From assembly GCA_018222765.1 (NCBI GenBank), contig JAAEZT010000005.1, positions 108,984 to 172,983 of the forward strand: a DNA stretch of 64,000 nucleotides, read 5' to 3'. Made by a program: the position numbers and the translations under genes. This document shows, one piece after another, positions 8,610 to 16,959 of the stretch (positions are counted from its first letter, which is position 1; each line of letters opens with the position of its first letter). The notes under the pieces were generated by a model. That model was not told where the DNA came from. It saw only the letters and a list, made by a program, of their open reading frames with translations, and ran no database searches. This DNA is from a bacterium. Its GTDB lineage: Bacteria; Verrucomicrobiota; Verrucomicrobiia; Verrucomicrobiales; Akkermansiaceae.

Positions 8610-10031
8610 TTAATAATCTTTGCCCTGATCACTGGCATCGACGGAGGCTTTCCAAGTGGTCCAGGCTTGGATCATTTTTTTGAGCGCTTGTGGTTTTTCG
8701 GTGGCAAGGTTTTTGCTTTCACCCGGGTCGGTGGCGAGGTCGTAGAGTTCCCAGTTTTTTGATTTGGTGCCGCGATAGGCTTTGAGGTTTCCATCGTGCC
8801 AGGCGGCTTGTCCTTTGATGTGGAAGCCAAGAGCGCGGGGGCGTTTGGTTTCTTTTCCTTCGATTAATGGAATCAAGCTGATTCCGTCGAGCGGTCGATC
8901 GTCGGGCATCTCGATTCCGGTAATCTCAAGGATAGTTGGGAAGTAATCAACGGTGCAGGTTGCCATGTCACTGGTGGTGCCGGGTTTGATTTTGGCGGGC
9001 CACTCGATGAGTCCCGGCACACGGACGCCGCCTTCGTAGAGGCTGCGCTTGCGACCCCGGAAGGGACCTTGCTGACCGGGGGCGCCGTCTTTTCCTTCGG
9101 GCCCGTTGTCGGAGCAGAAGGTGACGACGGTATTCTCGGCGATACCGTGTTTACGAAGGCTGTCGCGGAGGCGGCCGACGGCACGGTCGAGGGCGGTGAC
9201 GCAGCCGTAGTAGTTTTGTTGGAAGCCGGTGGTTTTTCCGTTGGCGTAGCTGGCCGCGTCTTCCGGACTTGCCACGACGGGGAGATGGGGCGCGTGAAAC
9301 CAAACAATGGCTACGAAGGGCTTCTCCTTGTTTTTGGAAATGAAGTTGAGGGTGTGATCAACGATGACATTGGAGTCGTCCCCGAGAAGGTCTTTGGACT
9401 TCGGGTCGACCATGGCGTCGAGGCCGGTCCAGTAGTGTGTGCCGTAGAGAGTTCGTTTTTCACCTTCGGGGATTGCGTGCCAACCATTTTTGGAAGCTGA
9501 AGTGAAGTCGGAGCCGGACTTTTTGGCTGGTTTCCACATAGCGTCGTAGGTGGGGGTTTTGGCTTCGGTCGCGAAGGTTGTGTCGACGGCGTGGTGCCAG
9601 GGTGGCGAAAAATTTTTCTTTGATTTCGCACCACGATTGGATTCGGTAACCTTCGTGGTGAGAGTTCCCATGTGCCATTTTCCAAAGTGGCCGGTCGCGT
9701 ATCCTTTGGAGGCGAGAGCTTCGTAGATCGTGAATTCGCCTTTGCGGAGGTGGCCGTTGTTCGCGGTGTAGATACCGGTGCGATCGTGATGTCTTCCGGT
9801 CACGATGGAGGCGCGGGTGGGGGAGCAGACCGGAGCTTGAGCATAAAAACGAGATAGGGTGAGTCCATTCGCAGCCATCTTATCGAGGTTGGGAGTGCGG
9901 ATGTGTTCGCCACCGTTGAAACCAACGTCGGCCCAGCCGAGGTCGTCGCACATGATGAGAACGAAGTTGGGTTGACGTGCTGAAAGTGAAGCGCCCATGA
10001 TTAAGAGGAGGAGAAATATTTTTGGAGGCAT
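8610..10031 (-). CDS. Exported sulfatase (arylsulfatase A-like)
   Basis: Hydrolyses sulfate esters, probably on a carbohydrate, outside the cytoplasm. The 473-residue protein starts with a signal peptide (about 1-18). Asp29-Asp30 in MCDDLGWADVG are metal ligands. The Cys-Ser-Pro-Thr-Arg motif starts at Cys69, which a formylglycine-generating enzyme must convert to formylglycine. GKWHMG and the second metal site CSDNGPEG follow in the usual order, and the C-terminal subdomain (ELYDLATDPGES) is typical. Substrate cannot be read from sequence. It is the third gene of a leftward operon, 31 bases after a GH144-like gene. No formylglycine-generating enzyme is in the window. Confidence 0.93.
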   Translation of the reverse strand: MPPKIFLLLLIMGASLSARQPNFVLIMCDDLGWADVGFNGGEHIRTPNLDKMAANGLTLSRFYAQAPVCSPTRASIVTGRHHDRTGIYTANNGHLRKGEFTIYEALASKGYATGHFGKWHMGTLTTKVTESNRGAKSKKNFSPPWHHAVDTTFATEAKTPTYDAMWKPAKKSGSDFTSASKNGWHAIPEGEKRTLYGTHYWTGLDAMVDPKSKDLLGDDSNVIVDHTLNFISKNKEKPFVAIVWFHAPHLPVVASPEDAASYANGKTTGFQQNYYGCVTALDRAVGRLRDSLRKHGIAENTVVTFCSDNGPEGKDGAPGQQGPFRGRKRSLYEGGVRVPGLIEWPAKIKPGTTSDMATCTVDYFPTILEITGIEMPDDRPLDGISLIPLIEGKETKRPRALGFHIKGQAAWHDGNLKAYRGTKSKNWELYDLATDPGESKNLATEKPQALKKMIQAWTTWKASVDASDQGKDY

Positions 10032-10062
10032 GTCTGAATTGGGAGTGTGTTGCGAAGCGGCA

Positions 10063-11289
10063 TTAGCCCTGTTTATTTTTGTTAAATGTAAAGCGGGTGT
10101 TCTTTTTGAAGAAGCTCATTCCGAGATAAGGATGAAGTGTGGCCAGCCCGAAGAGCATGGATGAATAATCGATGGCTTCGATGCGATGCGGTTTCCATTT
10201 GGGATAATCGAGGCTGAATCGAGGCAGGATTTCGCCAACTGAAGTCTTCAAGCGGCGATCGGGATTTTGCCAATGCTTGAGCAGGTGGGTGCGAGCGAGA
10301 GGGAGGGCGGGTATGAATCCCGCGATGATGTGTGGCGATACCATGGTCCCCGGGTTTTTCTGGTAGTCGGAGGCATGGTAACCTGCTGTTGGGGTGATGC
10401 CGGCTCCGCAGCCCCAGAGTTCGGGGGCTTTTGTTTTTTGTGAGCAAGCCCGCTGATCGGCTTGGGCCTGCGCCTTCATGAGTTTCAGGTATTGAGGATT
10501 TGTCGCTCCCGCGTGGCTCATGAAAAAAGGAAACTGAATCATAAAGGAGCAATGTGCTTTTTTACGCCCGTCATCAAGGAGTTGAAGCCCTTGGTCTTCC
10601 CAACGGGGAATCTCTTCAAATGGGAGGATGGTTCCTTTTCGGTCTTCCTCTTGTTGTCTCTCACCGACGAGCCAGGCGAGGATATAGTATTCGCTAAAGA
10701 GCTTGGTGCGTGACTTTGGGCGGGGCTTGCCATCTTCCATGATCATGTGCAGCCACGCACCATTTGGGGTGGCCAGGGTGAGCTCCCAATTGATCGAATT
10801 CCATAGTTTGTCAGCCTCCCGGTGAATACTTCGATCGTCAAAAGTGTTCCGGCAAAACAAGGCGCCAACCACCATGATAGCGGTGTCGATAGTCGAGTGT
10901 TCTGATCTGCCTGTCCCATCGCGATCTGAGAAGAAATGTCGGAAAAATCCCGCTTTCTCACGAGTGCCCGGCATTCCGTTCAGAGTCTGCAAAGTCTGAA
11001 GAGCCATCTTTTGAGCGTTAGGGTTTCGTTTGATCTCGTGTTCCATGCAGAGGGCAATCAAGCCGACTCCGATCGCGGCAGTGGAACATTGGTGGTTCGA
11101 TGACTTGTCTTTCCCAACCAAATAAGAATCGAGATAGAGGCCTTTCTTGGTTCGCTGAAGCTTACCAAAGAAGTCGAGGGTTGAATGAAATAAAGGGCCT
11201 AACTCATTACCGGTGGGCTCGGCCGCTTTGATTGCGGTGGGTGCAAGAGTGGAGCCCAGAAGCAATTGGTGCAATTTCCTTCGGTTCAT
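10063..11289 (-). CDS. Exported glucoamylase-like protein (GH144/COG5368-like)
   Basis: A 408-residue protein with a likely signal peptide (about 1-23, start MNRRKLHQLL). The pattern of motifs resembles the alpha/alpha-barrel glucoamylase-like family that includes GH144 endo-beta-1,2-glucanases. YLDSYLVGKD (about 53) and EHSTIDTAIMVVGAL (about 131-145) are followed by LWNSINWEL, SEYYILAWLVG, and near the C-terminus WGCGAGITPTAGY with a TMVSPHIIAG stretch. The last two correspond to the W-G-x-T/S-x-x-x-GY and V-x-P-x-x-A-G parts of that family. The match is remote and was judged by eye. It is 12 bases downstream of a beta-lactamase-fold gene and 31 bases upstream of a sulfatase, which fits polysaccharide use. 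Confidence 0.62.
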   Translation of the reverse strand: MNRRKLHQLLLGSTLAPTAIKAAEPTGNELGPLFHSTLDFFGKLQRTKKGLYLDSYLVGKDKSSNHQCSTAAIGVGLIALCMEHEIKRNPNAQKMALQTLQTLNGMPGTREKAGFFRHFFSDRDGTGRSEHSTIDTAIMVVGALFCRNTFDDRSIHREADKLWNSINWELTLATPNGAWLHMIMEDGKPRPKSRTKLFSEYYILAWLVGERQQEEDRKGTILPFEEIPRWEDQGLQLLDDGRKKAHCSFMIQFPFFMSHAGATNPQYLKLMKAQAQADQRACSQKTKAPELWGCGAGITPTAGYHASDYQKNPGTMVSPHIIAGFIPALPLARTHLLKHWQNPDRRLKTSVGEILPRFSLDYPKWKPHRIEAIDYSSMLFGLATLHPYLGMSFFKKNTRFTFNKNKQG

Positions 11290-11301
11290 CTTTGGGTTGA
11301 T

Positions 11302-12471
11302 CTAATTTTTGAACGATGGGATGAGAGTCTTGGGAAGATTTTTGAGAGTTGAGCCCATTCCCTTGTTGTGGGCGGTGACGATGGCGATGAGGTCGAGCTC
11401 TGGGAGCATGAGGATGAATTGGCCGCCGGCACCTCGGCCGGAGCGGCAGTCGTAGGTTTTGTCGCCGATCTTAACATCGTGCCGCCACCAGAAGAATCCA
11501 TACGAGGTATCTCTGGGATTCGTGTGGATTTTTGAAGTGGCGCGGTCGACATACTCAGCGGGGATCAGTTGTTTGCCATGCCACCTTCCTCGGTTCATTG
11601 TGAGTAATCCCCACTTGAGCATGTCGCGGGAGCGCATGCTGCTTCCGGCGGCAGATTTAGGAAGTCCACTAAGATCGTCCTGCCAGCCATATTGGGTGAT
11701 GCCGAGTTTTCCAAGGACTTCGGTGTTGATGAAATCGCGGGCGGTTCCGGGAACCGAGGCTTCAAGAACCTGCATTGCGATGGAGGGGTCCGCTCCTTGG
11801 TATTTGAAAGGGCGCGGCATGGGGGGAATGGGGGCGCTGTGTTTGAGATAGGCGGCGATCTGGCCCTGGCCCTTGAGTTTCTTCGGTGACTTTCGCAAGA
11901 CGGCGACTTTGTCTTTGGCGATTCGGATGCCGGAGCGCATGTTCATTGCTTGGGCGAGCGTGATGTCTTTTGCTCCGTCGACGACCTCGTTGGGGTCGAC
12001 CTCTTTGAGCCGGTTCAAAACGGGTTTATCGAGATCCTCCATGGTAAGATGTCCGAGCTGGATGGCGCGCCCGACGGCCATCGCGGTGTAGGACTTGGTG
12101 ATCGACATCTGGTAGTGTGGGTAGTTGATGCGCCCTCTCCTGAAATAGGATTCAAAGACGAGTTTTCCGCGGTGGGAAAGTAAGAGGCTATCGATGTCGC
12201 CGTGTTTGCCTGCAGCGATTTCAGCAGCATGGGCGAGAACTACTTTCTTTTGATCCTCTCCGAGAACTCCGACGGGGATGCCGTCTTTGAGGTCTGTGGG
12301 AGAAAGGTCAATGAAAGGCTTTTTGAGGTCGGGGATTTTGGCCTCGGCGGCGTATGAAATATCGACGGCATTGAGATCGGTGATCTCGGGAGCGAGTCCG
12401 TTGGCGGTCTCTTCGGCCCAGGAAATGCCGGGCAAGAGGGCGAGGCTAATGATCAAGAGAGTATTTTTCAT
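11302..12471 (-). CDS. Exported serine hydrolase of the beta-lactamase fold
   Basis: A 389-residue protein with a signal peptide ending near SWAEE (about 1-20). The catalytic Ser-x-x-Lys is SITK at residues 123-126, followed by the usual helix (YTAMAVGRAIQLG). A YQG near FKYQGAD replaces the class C Tyr-x-Asn, and GRGAGGQ near residue 345 sits where the third motif lies. Members of this class include class C beta-lactamases, esterases and D-amino acid peptidases; I infer an esterase or amidase, not antibiotic resistance. It is first in the operon with the GH144-like gene and a sulfatase, which suggests removal of ester groups from a polymer. It is divergent from the sulfatase at 12729. Confidence 0.85.
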   Translation of the reverse strand: MKNTLLIISLALLPGISWAEETANGLAPEITDLNAVDISYAAEAKIPDLKKPFIDLSPTDLKDGIPVGVLGEDQKKVVLAHAAEIAAGKHGDIDSLLLSHRGKLVFESYFRRGRINYPHYQMSITKSYTAMAVGRAIQLGHLTMEDLDKPVLNRLKEVDPNEVVDGAKDITLAQAMNMRSGIRIAKDKVAVLRKSPKKLKGQGQIAAYLKHSAPIPPMPRPFKYQGADPSIAMQVLEASVPGTARDFINTEVLGKLGITQYGWQDDLSGLPKSAAGSSMRSRDMLKWGLLTMNRGRWHGKQLIPAEYVDRATSKIHTNPRDTSYGFFWWRHDVKIGDKTYDCRSGRGAGGQFILMLPELDLIAIVTAHNKGMGSTLKNLPKTLIPSFKN

Positions 12472-12728
12472 CGAGTGCTATTTACGCTTTTCCTGTCGTG
12501 GAGGTGGGGGAGTATGACGATTTTTCCCCTACCTTACTACTAGGAATTTTCTTTTGGCAGAAAGGGGAAGGGACATCATCCTGCAGCACCTCTACGAACG
12601 GAAAAATTTCGGTAGATTGCCGCAACGAGCCACGAATTGATTTCGGGGCAATGTTTCGGACGTATCGAGAATTTGGGATGAAGATGGATACTTTGAACAA
12701 AGGGCTCAAATGTTTGGGTATAACAGAC

Positions 12729-14849
12729 ATGACTAAGATTTTGCGTTTTTTTAATCGGGCGATTAGATTATCTCCTTCCCGTTCCCGATTTTTCCCTCTG
12801 GAACGGTATTCGGTTTCCGGTTGGATTTTTTTTGTGAGTCTTCTTGGTCCGCTGCTCCAAGCCGGGGAGAAACCGAACGTCCTCCTGATTCTGGTCGACG
12901 ACCTGAAACCAGTCATGGGCTGTCATGGCGATTCGCTGGCGAAGACACCTCACATGGACAAGTTATCGGCCCGCGGAATGCGCTTTGATCTCGCGTATTG
13001 TAATCAGGCCGTTTGTGCACCATCGCGTTTCACTCTGATGCTGGGATCTCATTCTACTTCAACCGGGCTTTACGGTCTCGGCAGCCACCTAAGGAAAACC
13101 TGGCCGAATGCCGTGAGCATGCCACAGTATTTTGCAAAGTATGGCTATCGGACCGAGTCTCTCGGGAAAGTCTATCACATCGGCCATGGTAATAGAGGTG
13201 ACCCCGAATCGTTTTCGGTCCCCCATTTCAAGGAAAAGGTCATCGAATACGTCGATCCCGCATCGAAGCCGGAAGGCGGGTTAACTCGCGAAGAGGCCAT
13301 GTTTCAAAACCAACCAGCCCCCCCGGGAGGGATGAACAAGCTTCCCCGGGGAGCCGCTTTTGAATCACCCGATGTCGGGGACGACGCCTACGCCGACGGT
13401 CGGGTCGCTGCGGAGACAGTCGAGCGTCTCAAGGCCGCGAAGCAAAGGAAGGAGCCGTTCTTTATCGTTGCAGGTTTCGCGCGGCCTCATTTACCGTTCT
13501 CGGCACCCAAAAGATATTGGGATCTATATGATCCTGAAAAGTTCGATCTGGCACAACACTCCGATCTCCCGGAAGGCTCACCCAAGGTGGCCCAGAAGCG
13601 TGGCGGGGAAATCCGCAACTATTTCCCGGTTCCCGACAAGAACGACCGCGCGCAGATTACCGATGAATTGGCTCGTAAACTCATCCACGGATACTACGCC
13701 AGCACCAGCTACGTCGACTCCCAGATTGGCAGGGTGACCGACGCGCTTGAGCGACTCGGTTTGGCTGACGATACTATTGTGGTCCTCTGGGGCGATCACG
13801 GCTTTCATCTCGGCGACCTCGGGATCTGGACCAAACATACCAACTACGAGCAAGCCAATCGTATTCCAATCTTGATCTCCGCACCTGGTGTGACCCAACC
13901 AAATTCGTCGACTCTTCAGTTGGCAGAGAGCGTAGACATTTTTCCGACTCTCGTAGAATTGGCCGGTCTCCCGGCGCCGGCAGGGCCACAGCCAATCGAT
14001 GGCGTCAGCCTCGTGCCCGTGCTAAAAGATCCCGCTGCACGAGTTCGTGATCACGCATTCCACGCCTACCCCAAAAGCAAGATGGGCCGCGCAATTCGCA
14101 CCGAACGATTTCGTCTCGTAGAATGGAAAAAACCCGGCACACCACGCGAGTCAGCCGAAATCGAACTTTACGACTACCGGGAAGATCCTCTGGAGACAAA
14201 AAACCTCGTCAGAGAAAAACCAGCTGAAGTGAAACGCTTGCGGGCGATTCTGGATCGTTACCCCGAAGCGGTCGGTCGTGACGGCAAGCCGGTAAAAACG
14301 GCAAAGGTTGACGAGGGCAGTGAGGCGAGACAGGTAGCTGCCCATCCAAAGTCGCCGAAGATCGCGAAGCGGAATCTTCGCATCATCACCGAATCCAGAT
14401 CCCACAAAACGGGTAGTTTGCCTCAAGGTGTGCTTTTAGCCCAGGGCGGACGCGAGCACGGATACGCTCTGCATTTTCTTCCGGGTGGTCGGCCGGCCTT
14501 CGATGTCAGGATAAACGGAAAAGTGACCCGCATCGCCGGGGAAGATCCCGTCAAGGACATGGCCCGGTTGGAAGCGAAGCTCGACGCCAAAACGATGAGA
14601 CTCTCTCTGAATGGAAAGATTCTCGTGAGTACGAAATCACCCGGACTCATCCCCGTGCAGCCCAAAGATCCACTCTCAGTGGCGATGGATACGCTCACCA
14701 ATGCGGGTGATTACGTTGTGCCGAATTCCTTCAACGGAAACGTTCTGGCGGTCCGAATTGAAGGTGGCGGCAAGCCATTCGTGATTTCCAATTTGGAGAT
14801 CGGAACGTCGGAAGCGACAGGGAAAAACAAACCAATAATGACGGAATAG
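12729..14849 (+). CDS. Exported sulfatase (iduronate-2-sulfatase-like) with extra C-terminal domain
   Basis: The sulfatase part covers about residues 48-530. It has Asp57-Asp58 in LVDDLKPVMGCHG and the CAPSR motif at Cys96, the site of formylglycine formation. LGKVYHIG and WGDHGFHLGDLG (second metal site) follow. The LVDDLKP and CNQAVCAPSR forms are those of iduronate-2-sulfatase-like members. After it comes about 170 residues with beta-strand character and the pattern of a LamG or concanavalin-like binding domain. I chose the ATG at 12729 because it puts a signal-type hydrophobic segment (about 30-45) just ahead of the mature domain; the frame stays open upstream to 12498, so a longer form is not excluded. 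No clear Shine-Dalgarno sequence is seen. Confidence 0.88.
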   Translation: MTKILRFFNRAIRLSPSRSRFFPLERYSVSGWIFFVSLLGPLLQAGEKPNVLLILVDDLKPVMGCHGDSLAKTPHMDKLSARGMRFDLAYCNQAVCAPSRFTLMLGSHSTSTGLYGLGSHLRKTWPNAVSMPQYFAKYGYRTESLGKVYHIGHGNRGDPESFSVPHFKEKVIEYVDPASKPEGGLTREEAMFQNQPAPPGGMNKLPRGAAFESPDVGDDAYADGRVAAETVERLKAAKQRKEPFFIVAGFARPHLPFSAPKRYWDLYDPEKFDLAQHSDLPEGSPKVAQKRGGEIRNYFPVPDKNDRAQITDELARKLIHGYYASTSYVDSQIGRVTDALERLGLADDTIVVLWGDHGFHLGDLGIWTKHTNYEQANRIPILISAPGVTQPNSSTLQLAESVDIFPTLVELAGLPAPAGPQPIDGVSLVPVLKDPAARVRDHAFHAYPKSKMGRAIRTERFRLVEWKKPGTPRESAEIELYDYREDPLETKNLVREKPAEVKRLRAILDRYPEAVGRDGKPVKTAKVDEGSEARQVAAHPKSPKIAKRNLRIITESRSHKTGSLPQGVLLAQGGREHGYALHFLPGGRPAFDVRINGKVTRIAGEDPVKDMARLEAKLDAKTMRLSLNGKILVSTKSPGLIPVQPKDPLSVAMDTLTNAGDYVVPNSFNGNVLAVRIEGGGKPFVISNLEIGTSEATGKNKPIMTE

Positions 14850-14901
14850 GGCGAGGCAGTGCCCCTGGAGAATGCGGGTCGAGAGGGATGGAAGAAGTCC
14901 T

Positions 14902-15627
14902 TTATTTGCCCTCGGCATTGTTTTGGAGAATCCGTCGCGCGCGTTCCTGGATTCGTGGTTCGGAGTCGCTTTCGACGAGGTATTCGAGCCATTCGGTGAC
15001 GTTGGGATCGTTTGCCATGGGGGCGAGCGTTTCGAGGGCCTGGCCGCGCATTTTTGGGGATTCCTCTTCGCCAATCCATTCTAGGATGTTGGTCCGGAAT
15101 TCTCCGTTGGTGGTCCCACGGAGATTTTCGAGGAGCTGCCAGCGAAGGTAGCTGCCTTTGGGGTCGTCCAACGAAGCGGTCCACAGAGGCATCATGGAGG
15201 AGACGATTTCATCGTCGATGCCGCCGCCGTCCTTGAGTGAAGAGAGAGTCTTGACCCGCTCCCAGTTGTCGCGCTCGGTGTCGAGGACGATGGCGCGGGC
15301 CTCCGCCAGTTTTTCTTTTTGTTTTCGGAAGTGTTCGAGCACGCCGAGGTCCTCGAGTTGTTGCTCGATTTTACTTGGAGTGACGCTAATGGAGGTCAGT
15401 TGCGATTCGGAGAGATCTTGGTTCGCGGCTGGGGCTTCGAGTTCGTTGACGGGTTGTTGGATTGCGTCGGTGAACCGGGCTAGCTCGTTCTCAAGGGTGC
15501 GGACTTTGGCTTCGAGTCGGGCGGTTGATTGCGCGGGTTCTGCAGGCGAAACTGTGGGTTTTTTGGTGAGAGAGACAGCAAGAGCGGCAAAGGAGAAAAG
15601 AAGGGCCAGAATGGAAAGGGCTTTCAT
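14902..15627 (-). CDS. Exported or membrane-anchored HEAT-like repeat protein
   Basis: A 241-residue protein. The first 20 residues form a hydrophobic signal or anchor (ALSILALLFSFAALAVS). A short coiled-coil-like stretch follows (about 35-60). The C-terminal half (about 120-235) has helix-pair repeats resembling HEAT repeats, with one clear unit around EESPKMRGQALETLAPMAND and another around DSEPRIQERARRIL. Such repeats bind proteins. It converges with the sulfatase gene, with only 52 bases between them. I cannot name a partner or function. Confidence 0.72.
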   Translation of the reverse strand: MKALSILALLFSFAALAVSLTKKPTVSPAEPAQSTARLEAKVRTLENELARFTDAIQQPVNELEAPAANQDLSESQLTSISVTPSKIEQQLEDLGVLEHFRKQKEKLAEARAIVLDTERDNWERVKTLSSLKDGGGIDDEIVSSMMPLWTASLDDPKGSYLRWQLLENLRGTTNGEFRTNILEWIGEEESPKMRGQALETLAPMANDPNVTEWLEYLVESDSEPRIQERARRILQNNAEGK

Positions 15628-15921
15628 GGGAATGCAGGAGGAGTGACAGATTTGAATGAGATTGGCGAGTTGGAAGGAGGCAAGGAGAATTGTGTTGGGC
15701 AGAGGGGAAAAGTGAAAGTCAGTTTTTTCAGAAAATTGAACGGGGAATAGGATGTTTATTCTCTCCTGCGTGTTCCAGTGCTCATCTCAGTTTTCATAGT
15801 CCCACCGCCTCCCGTGTTTGCAGATGCCGAAACCATGAGTCAGATATAAGTCCGTTATTGTTTTGGATTTTTCTGCAAAATGTCCTCGCTCCGCTCCGCG
15901 AAGAATGGAGAATCACCCATC

Positions 15922-16827
15922 ATGAACCGACGCAAGTTTTGCTCACTGACAGGGACCTCGCTGGCTGGAATGGCCGCCGGTCCAGCCTTTGCCGATCATC
16001 ACGGAGGCGATGCCAAGCCTTTCAAGGCGATGTTCGCGCCGCACAGCGGTCTTCTGCCCACCGGTCCCAAGGACTACCTCGACCAGATGAAGTTCGCCTA
16101 TGATCACGGCTTTCGGGCGTGGGAGGAGAACTGGCTATCCCGCAAGGACGCCAAGCTCTGCGAAAAGGTTGGCGAGTTTGCCAAAGAGAAGGGCATCCTT
16201 CTTGGAGTTACCGTCATCACGGGTGGTAACGGAGTGAAGTTCTGGGATCCAGGCGAAGACGGAATCAAAAACATCTTGGCCGACATGAAGAAGGGCGTGG
16301 AGCATTGCAAGCGCACCGGGCAGACCAACATGACTATGATTCCAGGACCACGGGACCCCAAAATGCCCTACGAAGAGCAAATCAAAAAAGCCGCTGATCT
16401 CATGAAGCGCTGCTGCGATATTGTCGAGGAGCACGGAATCATTCTGGCTCAGGAGCCTCTCTCACACGGCGTCAAAGGTGGTCCTCCTTTGCTTCGATCA
16501 TTCGAAGATGGCCACAAGCTCTGCACCGCTGTGAATCGCAAATCCTGTAAAGTTCTCGCCGACTTCTTCCACGAGGGACAGATTGGTAATGGGCCCAAGC
16601 TCATCGAGAATGCCGAAAAAATCTGGGATCAGGTCAGCTACATTCAGTATGGCGACTCACCTGGCCGCAAGGAACCCGGTACCGGTAAGCTCGACTATGT
16701 CGCCGTGACAAAGTTTCTCCGCAAAAAAGGCTACACCGGCCCGATTGGGATGGAGCACGGCGCCAGTAAGAAGGGCAAGGAGGGACTTGATGCTCTCATC
16801 TCTTCCTATCGTAAAATCGACGCCTAA
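15922..16827 (+). CDS. Tat-exported hydroxypyruvate isomerase-like TIM-barrel protein
   Basis: A 301-residue protein of the xylose-isomerase-like/AP-endonuclease-2 TIM-barrel family, which includes hydroxypyruvate isomerases and sugar epimerases. The start at 15922 puts a Tat-type signal (NRRKFCSLTG, then a hydrophobic stretch ending near AFADHH) at the N-terminus, and a ggag sits 11 bases ahead of it. An ATG at 15880 would add 14 residues before the twin arginine. Conserved acidic and His residues of the metal site appear in EENW, ILAQEP, DFFHEGQ, YIQYGDSPGR and GMEHG. The reaction cannot be read from sequence. The 294 bases upstream hold no gene that I can see. Confidence 0.82.
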   Translation: MNRRKFCSLTGTSLAGMAAGPAFADHHGGDAKPFKAMFAPHSGLLPTGPKDYLDQMKFAYDHGFRAWEENWLSRKDAKLCEKVGEFAKEKGILLGVTVITGGNGVKFWDPGEDGIKNILADMKKGVEHCKRTGQTNMTMIPGPRDPKMPYEEQIKKAADLMKRCCDIVEEHGIILAQEPLSHGVKGGPPLLRSFEDGHKLCTAVNRKSCKVLADFFHEGQIGNGPKLIENAEKIWDQVSYIQYGDSPGRKEPGTGKLDYVAVTKFLRKKGYTGPIGMEHGASKKGKEGLDALISSYRKIDA

Positions 16828-16959
16828 TCGGCGGCACCGTTTTGGGGCATTCGGACCTCAATTCGGGAAAAGATTTCAAAATGCCCTCCCGCCATTTCGG
16901 TGGGAGCGGCATGAGGTCGCTTCAGGAAATTTCCAGAGGGAAATTAGTGGAGAGATTTT

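Noticed and set aside
11302..12471. Antibiotic-resistance beta-lactamase
   Set aside because: The second motif is YQG, not Tyr-x-Asn, and the operon is for polymer breakdown; an esterase-type role fits better.
12693..12724. TTGAAC and TATAAC boxes before the sulfatase at 12729
   Set aside because: The spacer is 20 bases and the start site would fall inside the chosen start codon.
12498..12728. Upstream extension of the sulfatase frame
   Set aside because: The added 77 residues lack a signal peptide or domain and would put the real signal segment inside the protein.
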